Made by a program: the position numbers and the translations under genes. Positions 13,771-21,492 of a DNA stretch of 21,492 nucleotides are shown here, in pieces. The DNA is from an uncultured Oscillospiraceae bacterium (GTDB lineage: Bacteria > Bacillota > Clostridia > Oscillospirales > Oscillospiraceae), in the NCBI GenBank assembly GCA_900763965.1, contig CAAFMG010000070.1, forward strand, positions 1-21,492. The letters are read 5' to 3'. The notes beneath the pieces were generated by a model that did not search any database, had not been told where the DNA came from, and saw only the letters and a program-made list of their open reading frames with translations. Each line of letters starts with the position of its first letter. Within the stretch, counting starts at the first letter, position 1.

Positions 13771-15003
13771 TTAGCCAAAGACGCTCAGCAGGAAACCTGC
13801 GGCGATGGCGGAGCCGATGACACCGGCCACGTTGGGGCCCATGGCGTGCATCAGCAGGAAGTTGGAGGGGTTGTTCTTCTGGCCCACGGTGTTGGAAACA
13901 CGGGCGGCCATGGGAACGGCGGAGACACCGGCGGAGCCAATCAGAGGATTGACCTTGTTGCCGGTGGCACGGCACATGATTACACCGCCCAGCAGACCGC
14001 CGGCAGTGGACAGGCCGAAGGCCACAACGCCCAGGACAACGATGGACAGGGTACGCACCGTCAGGAAGTTGGAGCCGACCATGGTTGCGCCCACGGAGGT
14101 GGACAGCAGAATGGTGACGATGTTCATCAGGGCGTTCTGTACGGTGTCGGACAGGCGGTCGGTGACACCGGTCTCCTTGAGCAGGTTGCCCATCATCAGG
14201 CAGCCGATCAGAGGAGCGGTATCCGGCAGCAGCAGAGCCACGAACATGGTGACCAGAATGGGGAAGATGATCTTCTCGGTCTTGGACACCTGCCGGGTCT
14301 GGACCATCTTGATCTTCCGCTGTTCCGGGGTGGTCATCAGGTTCATAATGGGGGGCTGGATCAGGGGGATCAGCGCCATGTAGGAGTAGGCAGCCACGGC
14401 AATGGCACCCAGCAGATGGGGAGCCAGATGACTGGTCAGGAAGATGGCCGTGGGGCCGTCTGCACCGCCGATAATGCCGATGGAAGCGGCCTCAGGGCCG
14501 GTAAAGCCCACGGCAGGGCTGACCAGATTCAGCAGGACAGCGCCGAAGAAGGCGGCGAACACGCCCATCTGGGCAGCGGCGCCCAGCAGCAGGGACTTGG
14601 GGTTGGACAGCAGGGGGCCGAAGTCGGTCATGGCACCAACGCCCATGAAGATCAGGCAGGGATACAGGCTGGTCTTTACGCCGATGTAGAAGATATCCAG
14701 CAGACCGCCGTGGCGCATGATTTCGCCGTAGGAGTGATAGAACTCACTGGCCTCATCCATGAAGTTGGTCCACAGCTCCTGGTGGTACAGACCGCCCATG
14801 GGCAGGTTGGACAGCAGGCAGCCGAAGGCGATGCCCGTCAGCAGCAGGGGTTCAAACTTCTTGACAATGGCAAGGTACAGAAGCACGCAGGCGATGGCCA
14901 GCATCACCAGGTTCTGCCAGCCGCCGGTGAGGAATCCGGCACCGATGGCGGCAAAGCCGGAGGAATTCCACAGGTTTAATAAAACTTCACCAATGTTGAT
15001 CAT
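13771..15003 (-). CDS. oadB: Sodium-translocating decarboxylase, beta subunit (OadB type)
   Basis: 410 residues, polytopic throughout, with two copies of the family signature. These are IGIIGGADGPTAIF (about 175-188, Asp182 equals the ion-binding aspartate of OadB) and NPLIGSAGVSAVPMAARV plus QKNNPSNFLLMHAMGPNVAG near the C-terminus. The beta subunit removes CO2 from carboxybiotin and uses the energy to pump Na+ out of the cell. AAGGAGG precedes the ATG. It is last in the operon oadA-oadG-biotin carrier-oadB and lies 12 bases after the carrier gene. Confidence 0.97.
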   Translation of the reverse strand: MINIGEVLLNLWNSSGFAAIGAGFLTGGWQNLVMLAIACVLLYLAIVKKFEPLLLTGIAFGCLLSNLPMGGLYHQELWTNFMDEASEFYHSYGEIMRHGGLLDIFYIGVKTSLYPCLIFMGVGAMTDFGPLLSNPKSLLLGAAAQMGVFAAFFGAVLLNLVSPAVGFTGPEAASIGIIGGADGPTAIFLTSHLAPHLLGAIAVAAYSYMALIPLIQPPIMNLMTTPEQRKIKMVQTRQVSKTEKIIFPILVTMFVALLLPDTAPLIGCLMMGNLLKETGVTDRLSDTVQNALMNIVTILLSTSVGATMVGSNFLTVRTLSIVVLGVVAFGLSTAGGLLGGVIMCRATGNKVNPLIGSAGVSAVPMAARVSNTVGQKNNPSNFLLMHAMGPNVAGVIGSAIAAGFLLSVFG

Positions 15004-15015
15004 AAGGCATCCTCC

Positions 15016-15714
15016 TTAGCTGAGGACAACCATGGTCGCACCGGTATCCACCGTAGAACCCTTGGCAATCAGAACCTGAGCAACCGTGCCGGCTCTGGGT
15101 GCAAAGATCTCGTTTTCCATTTTCATGGCTTCCAGCACGCACAGCAGCTGGCCTTCCTTGACGGTATCGCCCTGGGCAACGGCAACCTTCAGGATGTTGC
15201 CGGGCATGGGAGCCTTCACAGCCTCACCGGCTGCCACGGGAGCAGGGGCGGCAGGAGCTGCGGCAGGGGCGGGGGCGGGAGCAGCCACAGGGGCGGGTGC
15301 CGCAGCGGGAGCGCTGACGGTGCCGCCGATGGCCACCAGCAGAGCGCCGGTATCCACGGTGCTGCCCTTTGCCACGGGAACGGCGGTGACCGTACCGGCG
15401 CAGGGAGCGTAGATCTCGTTTTCCATCTTCATGGCTTCCAGCACGCACAGCAGCTGGCCCTCCTTGACGGTGTCGCCCACAGCCACGGCCACCTTCAGGA
15501 TATTGCCGGGCATGGGAGCCTTGACGGATTCACCGCCGGTGACGGTGACACCACCGGCAGGAGCGGCAGCAGCGGGAGCGGCGGCAGCCACGGAGGCAGC
15601 AGCGGCAGCGGGAGCGGCGGGGGCAATGGCTTCGTATTCGTCCACGCACATAGCCTTATCGGCAACGACCTCCACTTCATAGGTACGGCCGTTCAGAGTT
15701 ACTTTATATTTCAT
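15016..15714 (-). CDS. Biotin carrier subunit with two tandem biotinyl domains
   Basis: 232 residues: a short N-terminal segment (1-30, MKYKVTLNGRTYEVEV), an Ala/Pro/Val-rich linker (31-54), biotinyl domain 1 (about 62-131, EAMKM 93-97, biotin on Lys96), a second Ala/Pro linker (132-162), and biotinyl domain 2 (about 165-232, EAMKM 195-199, Lys198). The domains share KAPMPGNILKVAVA and the following DTVKEGQLLCVLEAMKMENE almost unchanged. The protein carries CO2 on biotin from the carboxyltransferase OadA to the membrane pump OadB; the flexible linkers let each domain swing. One biotinyl domain is the rule in this family (OadC/MmdC/GcdC), so the second is unusual. The ATG overlaps the oadG stop (TAATG), with AAGGAGG inside oadG. 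Confidence 0.93.
   Translation of the reverse strand: MKYKVTLNGRTYEVEVVADKAMCVDEYEAIAPAAPAAAAASVAAAAPAAAAPAGGVTVTGGESVKAPMPGNILKVAVAVGDTVKEGQLLCVLEAMKMENEIYAPCAGTVTAVPVAKGSTVDTGALLVAIGGTVSAPAAAPAPVAAPAPAPAAAPAAPAPVAAGEAVKAPMPGNILKVAVAQGDTVKEGQLLCVLEAMKMENEIFAPRAGTVAQVLIAKGSTVDTGATMVVLS
15019..15222 (-). repeat. Biotinyl domain 2, duplicate of 15322-15531
   Basis: The coding stretches 15019-15222 and 15322-15531 match over most of their length at DNA level, including unbroken identity across the EAMKM region (for example the bases facing ATGGCTTCCAGCACGCACAG in both). This indicates a recent duplication or ongoing gene conversion. Confidence 0.8.
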
Positions 15715-16109
15715 TACTTGACCTCCTTAATGGAAATGAAGCGCAGCTCGTTGAGGGGCTTGCCCATTTTGTTGGCGACGATGGCCATGATCATGGCAGC
15801 GGTCTTGGGTTCCACATCGTGCAGCTTCAGCTGACCGGCGGTGCCGGGAGCAGGCTTGGCGTTGGACAGAACGATGGAGCCCTTGGTATGGGGAGCCACG
15901 GGAACGGCAGCCATTTCCGCCTCCTTGGCGGCGGTGCTGGCAGCCAGCTTCTTATCCCGGGCGATGAAGAACTTGCCCATGCCGATCAGCACCAGCATCA
16001 GCAGGATCAGTCCGACGAACACCACAAAGTAGCCCAGCACAGCCACAATGGCAGCATTGGGGATGCTGATGTTCACAAGATCGGGGGAAGCGGTGGAAGT
16101 TAACATCAT
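15714..16109 (-). CDS. Oxaloacetate decarboxylase gamma subunit-like (OadG family)
   Basis: 131 residues: a membrane helix at about 20-45 (AIVAVLGYFVVFVGLILLML), a charged linker (ARDKKLAASTAAKEAEM), and a soluble C-terminal region (about 70-131, VEPKTAAMIMAIVANKMGKP then LNELRFISIKEV). OadG tethers the carboxyltransferase and carrier to the OadB pump and stabilises the complex. The C-terminal domain here is longer than in the 80-90 residue enterobacterial OadG. GGAGGT precedes the ATG; oadA ends 12 bases upstream. It overlaps the next gene by one base. Confidence 0.85.
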   Translation of the reverse strand: MMLTSTASPDLVNISIPNAAIVAVLGYFVVFVGLILLMLVLIGMGKFFIARDKKLAASTAAKEAEMAAVPVAPHTKGSIVLSNAKPAPGTAGQLKLHDVEPKTAAMIMAIVANKMGKPLNELRFISIKEVK

Positions 16110-16121
16110 AATGTTACCTCC

Positions 16122-17507
16122 TTAGCACTCGGTGATGGAGTAGGTAACCACGTTCTCTTCCTTGGCCTTCCGGGCAGTCAGGAACTTCTCGGCCAGGTTG
16201 GGGAAGGCGATGTAGCTGAGCACATCCTCGTCGGTCTTGGCCAGGTCGCCCAGCTTTTCCCGGGTGGGCTCCACGATGGGGGCCAGGGTGTCGGCGTAGC
16301 GGCCGGTCAGAGGCTGCTCGTCGCCCAGGATCATCTTCTGGATCTCCGGGTTGATGGGAGCGGGGGTGCGGCCGTACTCGCCGCGGCAGTAAGCCTTGAT
16401 CTCCTTGGAGACGGACTTGTAGCGCTGGCCGTCCAGCACGTTGCGCACGGCCTGAACGCCCACCATCTGGCTGGTGGGAGTGACCAGGGGAGGATAGCCC
16501 ATATCGGCACGAACCTTGGGCGTCTCCAGAAGAGCCTCGTCCAGACGATCCAGAGCGTTCATCTGCTTGAGCTGGCTGAGCAGGTTGGACAGCATACCGC
16601 CGGGGATCTGGTAGGTCAGGCACTGGGTATCGGTGGCCATGGACTTGGGCATCAGGGTGCCGTCCTTCAGGTAGCCGTCACGGACGGTCTTGAAGTAGTC
16701 CGCCATGGTCTTGGTGGCCTTGTCGTTGATATCCACCTCATAGCCCAGCTGACGCAGTGCGTAGGCCATGGTCTCGGTGGCAGGCTGAGAGGTGCCGCCG
16801 GAGAAGGGGGAGATGGCAGTGTCGATGATGTCCACACCGGCTTCCACTGCCTTCAGGTAGGTCATGAAGGCCAGACCGGTGGTGGAGTGGGTGTGCAGGT
16901 CGATGGGCATACCGGGAACGGCATCCTTGATGGCGGAAACCAGATCGTAGGCTTCCTTGGGGCCCATGATACCGGCCATGTCCTTGATGCAGATGGTGGA
17001 AGCGCCCATTTCCTTCAGCTCCTTGACCATCTTCACATAGTTGGCCTGGGTGTGAACGGGAGAGGTGGTATAAGAAATGGTACCGGAAGCAATGGCACCG
17101 GCGTTGATGGTGGCCTCCATGGCAACCTTCAGGTTGTTCACGTCGTTCAGAGCGTCAAAAATACGGATGATGTCGATACCGTTTTCCACGGCCTTCTTGA
17201 CGAAGAGCTTCACGAAATCGTCGGGGTAGTGGGAGTAGCCCAGAACATTCTGACCCCGCAGCAGCATTTGCAGCTTGGTGTTGGGGACGGCAGCACGGAT
17301 CTTGCGCAGACGCTCCCAGGGATCTTCGTTCAGGTAGCGCAGGCAGACGTCGAAGGTGGCGCCGCCCCAGCATTCGATGGCATAGTAGCCAGCCTGGTCG
17401 ATGGTCGAAAGCATGGGCTCGAACTTCTCATAAGGCAGGCGGGTTGCGATCAGAGACTGATTTGCATCACGCAGCACGGTCTCCACAAACTGAACTTTTT
17501 GAGCCAT
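16122..17507 (-). CDS. oadA: Oxaloacetate decarboxylase alpha subunit, carboxyltransferase only
   Basis: 461 residues in the pyruvate carboxylase-type carboxyltransferase family. Metal and active-site motifs are seen in order: VLRDANQSLIATR (11-23, Asp14), FDALND (117-122), IKDMAGIMGP (174-183, Lys175, carbamylated in relatives) and DLHTHSTTG (203-211, His205 and His207 as zinc ligands). The residue after RDA is Asn16, where many homologues have His. No biotin domain follows; that role is taken by the separate carrier gene. The enzyme moves the carboxyl group of oxaloacetate to biotin, giving pyruvate. The carboxyltransferase type rules against methylmalonyl-CoA or glutaconyl-CoA decarboxylase. 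GGAGGT is found 10 bases before the ATG. First gene of the operon. Confidence 0.93.
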   Translation of the reverse strand: MAQKVQFVETVLRDANQSLIATRLPYEKFEPMLSTIDQAGYYAIECWGGATFDVCLRYLNEDPWERLRKIRAAVPNTKLQMLLRGQNVLGYSHYPDDFVKLFVKKAVENGIDIIRIFDALNDVNNLKVAMEATINAGAIASGTISYTTSPVHTQANYVKMVKELKEMGASTICIKDMAGIMGPKEAYDLVSAIKDAVPGMPIDLHTHSTTGLAFMTYLKAVEAGVDIIDTAISPFSGGTSQPATETMAYALRQLGYEVDINDKATKTMADYFKTVRDGYLKDGTLMPKSMATDTQCLTYQIPGGMLSNLLSQLKQMNALDRLDEALLETPKVRADMGYPPLVTPTSQMVGVQAVRNVLDGQRYKSVSKEIKAYCRGEYGRTPAPINPEIQKMILGDEQPLTGRYADTLAPIVEPTREKLGDLAKTDEDVLSYIAFPNLAEKFLTARKAKEENVVTYSITEC

Positions 17508-17754
17508 TGTGTATGTTACCTCCGTAGAAAGAATGTAATAGATGAATCAGAAAGACAAATAGAAAATTGTTTTTGGTAAAAATAAGCTAAAAGCTAACCG
17601 ATTCAACCGATTATTTTCATCCAACGAACCGATGGAAAAACCGTCCGCTGGTAAAAACCAATAAAAAATATCAAATGAAGGTACTTGAAATTGTGATATT
17701 TTACATATCCCTTTTTCCAGGAAATCCAGGCAATACCCGGACTTCTGCCCCTTA
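17508..17754 (-). promoter_or_regulatory. Long untranslated leader of the oad operon
   Basis: About 240 bases separate the promoter from the oadA start. On the minus strand it contains three ATCGGTT copies near 17610-17640 (two in direct tandem) and a near-palindrome CCATCGGTTCGTTGG; otherwise it is AT-rich. The frame covering 17547-17912 crosses the promoter and is not believable as a gene. The leader may hold a regulatory site or RNA, but I could not fold it into a known riboswitch. Confidence 0.45.
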
Positions 17755-17783
17755 ATCATAGCACATTGTGAAGAAAATGTAAA
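17755..17783 (-). promoter_or_regulatory. Promoter of the oad operon
   Basis: Minus strand: TTTACA (17783-17778), 17 bases, TATGAT (17760-17755) with TGC before the -10 (extended -10). No better promoter is visible closer to oadA. Confidence 0.78.
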
Positions 17784-17893
17784 TATCATTTTTGACTGTA
17801 TTCTCACAGATTTCGCAAAGCCTGTTGTGAGGTTTTTAGAATCGCTATAAAAACACCGATAAATTGCTTTTGGAAAAAAACTTTCCTTTTCTA

Positions 17894-17922
17894 TTGATTT
17901 TTGGCGTGTCATGTTGTATCAT
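17894..17922 (+). promoter_or_regulatory. Promoter of pckA
   Basis: TTGATT (17894-17899), 17 bases, TATCAT (17917-17922), about 70 bases before the pckA start. Confidence 0.72.
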
Positions 17923-17939
17923 ACAGGTATGAATATGGG

Positions 17940-17966
17940 ATCACGAATTGCGATAGCGATCGTGAT
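17940..17966. promoter_or_regulatory. Inverted repeat in the pckA leader, possible operator
   Basis: ATCACGA (17940-17946) and TCGTGAT (17960-17966) are a perfect 7-base inverted repeat 13 bases apart, just after the probable transcription start. It is a plausible repressor site or small hairpin; no regulator is identified. Confidence 0.45.
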
Positions 17967-17994
17967 TACTATTGAAATGAAAGAGGTTACAGTT

Positions 17995-19599
<1,605 letters not shown>

Positions 19600-19622
19600 T
19601 CGCCCAAACAAACCTATCTTGC

Positions 19623-19656
19623 AAAATGTGCGCTGCTTTTGTGGCGCACATTTTTT
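19623..19656 (+). terminator. Intrinsic terminator of pckA
   Basis: AAAATGTGCGC (19623-19633) pairs with GCGCACATTTT (19644-19654), 10-base loop, followed by a T run to 19656. It begins 24 bases after the pckA stop. Confidence 0.88.
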
Positions 19657-19657
19657 A

Positions 19658-19807
19658 TAAAAAAGGACAGGCAGCTTGCAGGCATCCCAAGCACTTCATG
19701 CCGGCACGATGGAGCAACGGAATGCTGCGGCGCAGGAGGAAATCCAGGACGAGGTTGAAGCGCCGGAGTCGGATCAGGAGCAGCGAAGATGGCGATGGCC
19801 GTGGCAG
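19658..19807 (+). pseudogene. Possible remnant of a gene end, unidentified
   Basis: GC-rich stretch with an open plus frame ending TGA at 19808-19810. From the ATG at 19709 it reads MEQRNAAAQEEIQDEV, then EAPESDQEQRRWRWPWQ, an acidic tail followed by a Trp/Arg cluster that looks like a protein C-terminus. There is no ribosome site, and a stop closes the frame about 50 bases upstream. The stop codon lies within the repeat at 19801. It may be a leftover from a truncated gene or chance; I do not recognise the protein. Confidence 0.3.
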
Positions 19808-19868
19808 TGATAAGCGGAAGTTTTATAAAAAATTGACAAGGCAATCCTGGATTGCCTAAATGTAAACC
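19801..19868. repeat. 68-base promoter/operator repeat, copy 1
   Basis: Identical at 63 of 68 positions to 21425-21492 (differences are single substitutions, no gaps). It runs from GTGGCAGTGATAAGCG through TTTTATAAAAA and ends AATGTAAACC. It is AT-rich, unlike the GC-rich sequence on its left, and contains the -35 and operator of the downstream XRE gene. Confidence 0.92.
19833..19862 (+). promoter_or_regulatory. Promoter with operator palindrome in the spacer
   Basis: TTGACA (19833-19838) is followed by the perfect inverted repeat AGGCAATCC-T-GGATTGCCT (19839-19857), then a weak -10 (TAAATG, 19857-19862, or CTAAAT one base earlier). A palindrome filling the spacer is typical of a repressor site; the XRE protein encoded 56 bases downstream is the obvious candidate. 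Confidence 0.68.
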
Positions 19869-19886
19869 GTGTGCGGTTTACATTTA
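19857..19886 (+). promoter_or_regulatory. Second palindrome, hairpin or operator, before the XRE gene
   Basis: TAAATGTAAACCG (19857-19869) and CGGTTTACATTTA (19874-19886) are perfect 13-base arms around TGTG. It overlaps the end of the repeat and the likely transcription start. No T run follows, so it is more likely an operator or an mRNA hairpin than a terminator. Confidence 0.6.
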
Positions 19887-19917
19887 CGATGTTCTGAGCA
19901 AGAATGGAGACATAAAA

Positions 19918-20355
19918 ATGAATCTGGCAGAAAAACTCATTTCCCTTAGAAAGAAGCAGGGGCTGACCCAACTGGAGCTGGCCGAGAAGTTGGATGTATC
20001 CAGACAGGCTGTGTCCAGGTGGGAAGCTGGGGACGCAATGCCTGGTATAGATAATCTGAAGCTTTTAAGTGAGTTGTACGAAGTCTCAATTGATTTCCTC
20101 TTGAACGACAATCTTACAGATCGTTCTGAATATAGACAAGATCAGAAAAATGCTATTGTAGAAATGAAGCCTGGAAAGAAAACGGTGAAATACAAGATAT
20201 TTGTGATATGCATTGTTATGATTGTACTGGTTATTGCAGTGTTGGCCGTCGCATTCGTACCTCGGAGCCGAGATCAGGATCAGGTTGTGCCAATGGAAGA
20301 GATGTCCACTGGGCCGGATGATGGCTATTCTGAAGGTACTTTTACGATTCAGTAG
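19918..20355 (+). CDS. XRE-family DNA-binding protein with a membrane anchor
   Basis: 145 residues from the ATG at 19918 (MNLAEKLISLRKKQGLTQLE), with GGAG upstream; the longer frame to 19852 runs through the operator. Residues about 3-60 form a Cro/CI-type helix-turn-helix with LTQLELAEKLDVSRQAVSRWEAG, then GIDNLKLLSELYEVSIDFLL. A charged linker leads to one transmembrane helix at about 93-116 (IFVICIVMIVLVIAVLAVAFV) and a short, probably external tail. This layout occurs in clostridial regulators that sense the membrane or a partner protein. Two palindromes precede it, so it probably controls its own transcription. The lipoprotein gene starts 22 bases downstream. Confidence 0.9.
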   Translation: MNLAEKLISLRKKQGLTQLELAEKLDVSRQAVSRWEAGDAMPGIDNLKLLSELYEVSIDFLLNDNLTDRSEYRQDQKNAIVEMKPGKKTVKYKIFVICIVMIVLVIAVLAVAFVPRSRDQDQVVPMEEMSTGPDDGYSEGTFTIQ

Positions 20356-20377
20356 AATAAAGAATGGAGCAGTAAAT

Positions 20378-21154
20378 ATGAGGAAGATATTATATTTTCT
20401 GTTAATTTTGGTTTTGCTAGGATCGTTCTTCGGCTGCCAAGACGAAAGTAGCAAGTCTCCAGAACTGAACGCATCTATCAATATTGAAGAATTTATATTC
20501 AAAGTAGAAGAAGCTGTTGGAGACCGATATAATATACGCATTGTCTATTCTCTCAGACGGCAGGATGGAGAAAAGATAGATCCACAAATTGAATTTGGAG
20601 AGCTGGCTTCAAGTGATGGATTGCGATCTTTGGGGGCATCTGTTGCGTACAGCTTGAGTGAAGATGGAAAAACCATCTGGATTGTAGAAGAATGCTCGAG
20701 CTCTGATATATATGACAATTCTGCAATACACACAGTCACATTAAGAGATTTGAAATTTAGTGGTGATAGTAGTCGCGATTCCATACGAGGAGAATGGACA
20801 GCAAAATTCAGAGTAACGATTGACGAGGAATACAAGGAATTATGTGAGGACAAAGTAAAAATCCAAATTCCTGAAAGTGACAACTATTATTATGAACTAA
20901 CCAGCATACAGCTCTCAGAGTGGGGAATTCATATAGAGATGAAGATCCCGGATAACGATATGAGCGAGTTTATGAAGTGGTTTGACGCATATATCGTTCT
21001 GCAAGGTGGTTCTACTGTTGACTTAGAAATGCACCATTCCATTCGTGGAAAAAAGGAACCTTTTACGGCAACAGCGGAGACGATGTTTGATGATGTGATA
21101 GCGTTCGGGGATGTGTATGCTCTCGTTGTATGTGGACACGAGATAATTGTATGA
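20378..21154 (+). CDS. Putative lipoprotein with a DUF4179/DUF5643-like C-terminal region
   Basis: 258 residues. The N-terminus MRKILYFLLILVLLGSFFGC is a lipoprotein signal with the lipid-modified Cys at residue 20. The remainder is beta-rich. The part from about residue 130 (GEWTAKFRVTIDEEYKELCED, then YYELTSIQLSEWGIHIEMKIPDND) and the end (VLQGGSTVDLEMHHSIRGKK) resemble the exported beta domain at the C-terminus of DUF4179/DUF5643 anti-sigma-type proteins; this assignment is by pattern only. The ATG at 20378 follows GGAG at 11 bases. It follows the XRE membrane protein by 22 bases, so the two probably act together, one outside and one at the membrane. The codon use is AT-rich compared with neighbours. 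Confidence 0.82.
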   Translation: MRKILYFLLILVLLGSFFGCQDESSKSPELNASINIEEFIFKVEEAVGDRYNIRIVYSLRRQDGEKIDPQIEFGELASSDGLRSLGASVAYSLSEDGKTIWIVEECSSSDIYDNSAIHTVTLRDLKFSGDSSRDSIRGEWTAKFRVTIDEEYKELCEDKVKIQIPESDNYYYELTSIQLSEWGIHIEMKIPDNDMSEFMKWFDAYIVLQGGSTVDLEMHHSIRGKKEPFTATAETMFDDVIAFGDVYALVVCGHEIIV

Positions 21155-21276
21155 AACTAGCAGCAAATTTCGACGAAAAAAGCAATACCACCAGACTGAT
21201 TTTATCGGGTTGTTACAAGAATGTTCAGGGCGGGTGAAATTAACCGCCTAGAGCCAAACCATAAATCTCCATATAA
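21155..21276. other. AT-rich spacer with no gene
   Basis: I find no convincing frame or promoter here. A weak hairpin GGCGG/CCGCC lies near 21230-21249 without a T run. It may be the 3' untranslated end of the lipoprotein transcript. Confidence 0.5.
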
Positions 21277-21308
21277 AAAGCGGAAAGCCCCAAAAAAGCT
21301 TCCGCTTT
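21277..21308 (-). terminator. Terminator of the glgA remnant
   Basis: AAAGCGGAAAGC (21277-21288) pairs with GCTTCCGCTTT (21298-21308) with one bulged base. On the minus strand CTTTTTATATGG follows. It lies 23 bases after the stop of the glgA fragment. Confidence 0.82.
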
Positions 21309-21331
21309 GTTGATTTAGGGATATCCCGGTC

Positions 21332-21421
21332 TTACCAGGAGAGCATTTTGTAGAACAGATCCATGTACTTCCGGGCGGGAACATTCCAGCTGAAGTCGGT
21401 CTGCATTTCCCGGCGCTGCAA
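21332..21421 (-). pseudogene. glgA: 3' end of a glycogen synthase gene (glgA), truncated
   Basis: A minus-strand frame encodes LQRREMQTDFSWNVPARKYM, then DLFYKMLSW and a stop at 21332. The DFSW-x5-KY-x-[DE]-L-[FY] pattern is the usual C-terminus of bacterial glycogen synthase. Going upstream (to the right), similarity ends at about 21421, exactly where the 68-base repeat begins, and the frame turns into repeat sequence. So only about 29 codons remain here with the native terminator, unless the gene resumes beyond the window with the repeat as an insertion. Confidence 0.6.
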
Positions 21422-21424
21422 GTC

Positions 21425-21492
21425 GTGGCAGTGATAAGCGTAAATTTTATAAAAATTTGAAAAGGCAATCCAGGATTGCCTAAATGTAAACC
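21425..21492. repeat. 68-base promoter/operator repeat, copy 2 (runs to window edge)
   Basis: 63 of 68 bases match 19801-19868. It keeps the -35 (TTGAAA, 21457-21462) and the perfect palindrome AGGCAATCC-A-GGATTGCCT (21463-21481), then TAAATGTAAACC up to the edge. It probably precedes another XRE-type gene outside the window. Confidence 0.92.

Noticed and set aside
13669..14979. 436-codon frame antisense to oadB
   Set aside because: Gln/His/Gly-rich shadow of oadB; begins in the inverted repeat.
16122..17507. Methylmalonyl-CoA or glutaconyl-CoA decarboxylase alpha subunit
   Set aside because: The protein has the pyruvate carboxylase-type RDAxQS, carbamyl-Lys and HxH metal site, not the CoA carboxyltransferase fold motifs.
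17547..17912. 121-codon minus frame upstream of oadA
   Set aside because: Crosses the oad promoter and is AT-rich noise without a ribosome site.

Overview
The window looks like a chromosomal segment of a GC-rich gut-type Clostridia (Bacillota), probably near the Oscillospirales. This is inferred from strong AGGAGG ribosome sites, -35/-10 promoters with 17-base spacers, the rpsO-pnp order, and a soluble split transketolase. It also fits a sodium-pumping decarboxylase operon placed next to ATP-dependent PEP carboxykinase. No species name can be given from sequence alone.

Left part (1-8450): two tRNA genes on the minus strand (Glu, cut by the window edge, and Met) behind a consensus promoter. 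They are followed by a small membrane protein, an NfeD/SPFH (stomatin-like) pair, a DUF3810-like membrane metallopeptidase with rsmG, and a minus-strand group (hypothetical protein, tiny zinc-ribbon ORF, rhodanese). Next come a SLC1-type dicarboxylate/amino-acid:cation symporter and a secreted LysM / C39-like / SleB-like cell-wall protein. Several convergent gene pairs share bidirectional terminator hairpins.

Middle (8450-17510, all genes on the minus strand): a non-coding multi-hairpin stretch bracketed by two identical 36-base terminator-like repeats, the two transketolase halves, pnp and rpsO with a long hairpin between them, and a 500-base intergenic block with a long imperfect inverted repeat. 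The operon oadA-oadG-biotin carrier-oadB follows. The carrier has two tandem, nearly identical biotinyl domains.

Right part (17510-21492): pckA is divergent from the oad operon. Together they make and consume oxaloacetate: PEP carboxykinase links PEP and oxaloacetate, and the Oad complex turns oxaloacetate into pyruvate while exporting sodium. After the pckA terminator the base composition becomes visibly AT-rich. An XRE-type DNA-binding membrane protein and a lipoprotein form a small accessory module. A 68-base promoter/operator repeat (63/68 identical) lies before this module and recurs at the window's right end, where it abuts a truncated glgA 3' end that still has its terminator. This repeat-bounded module is the best candidate for something new.
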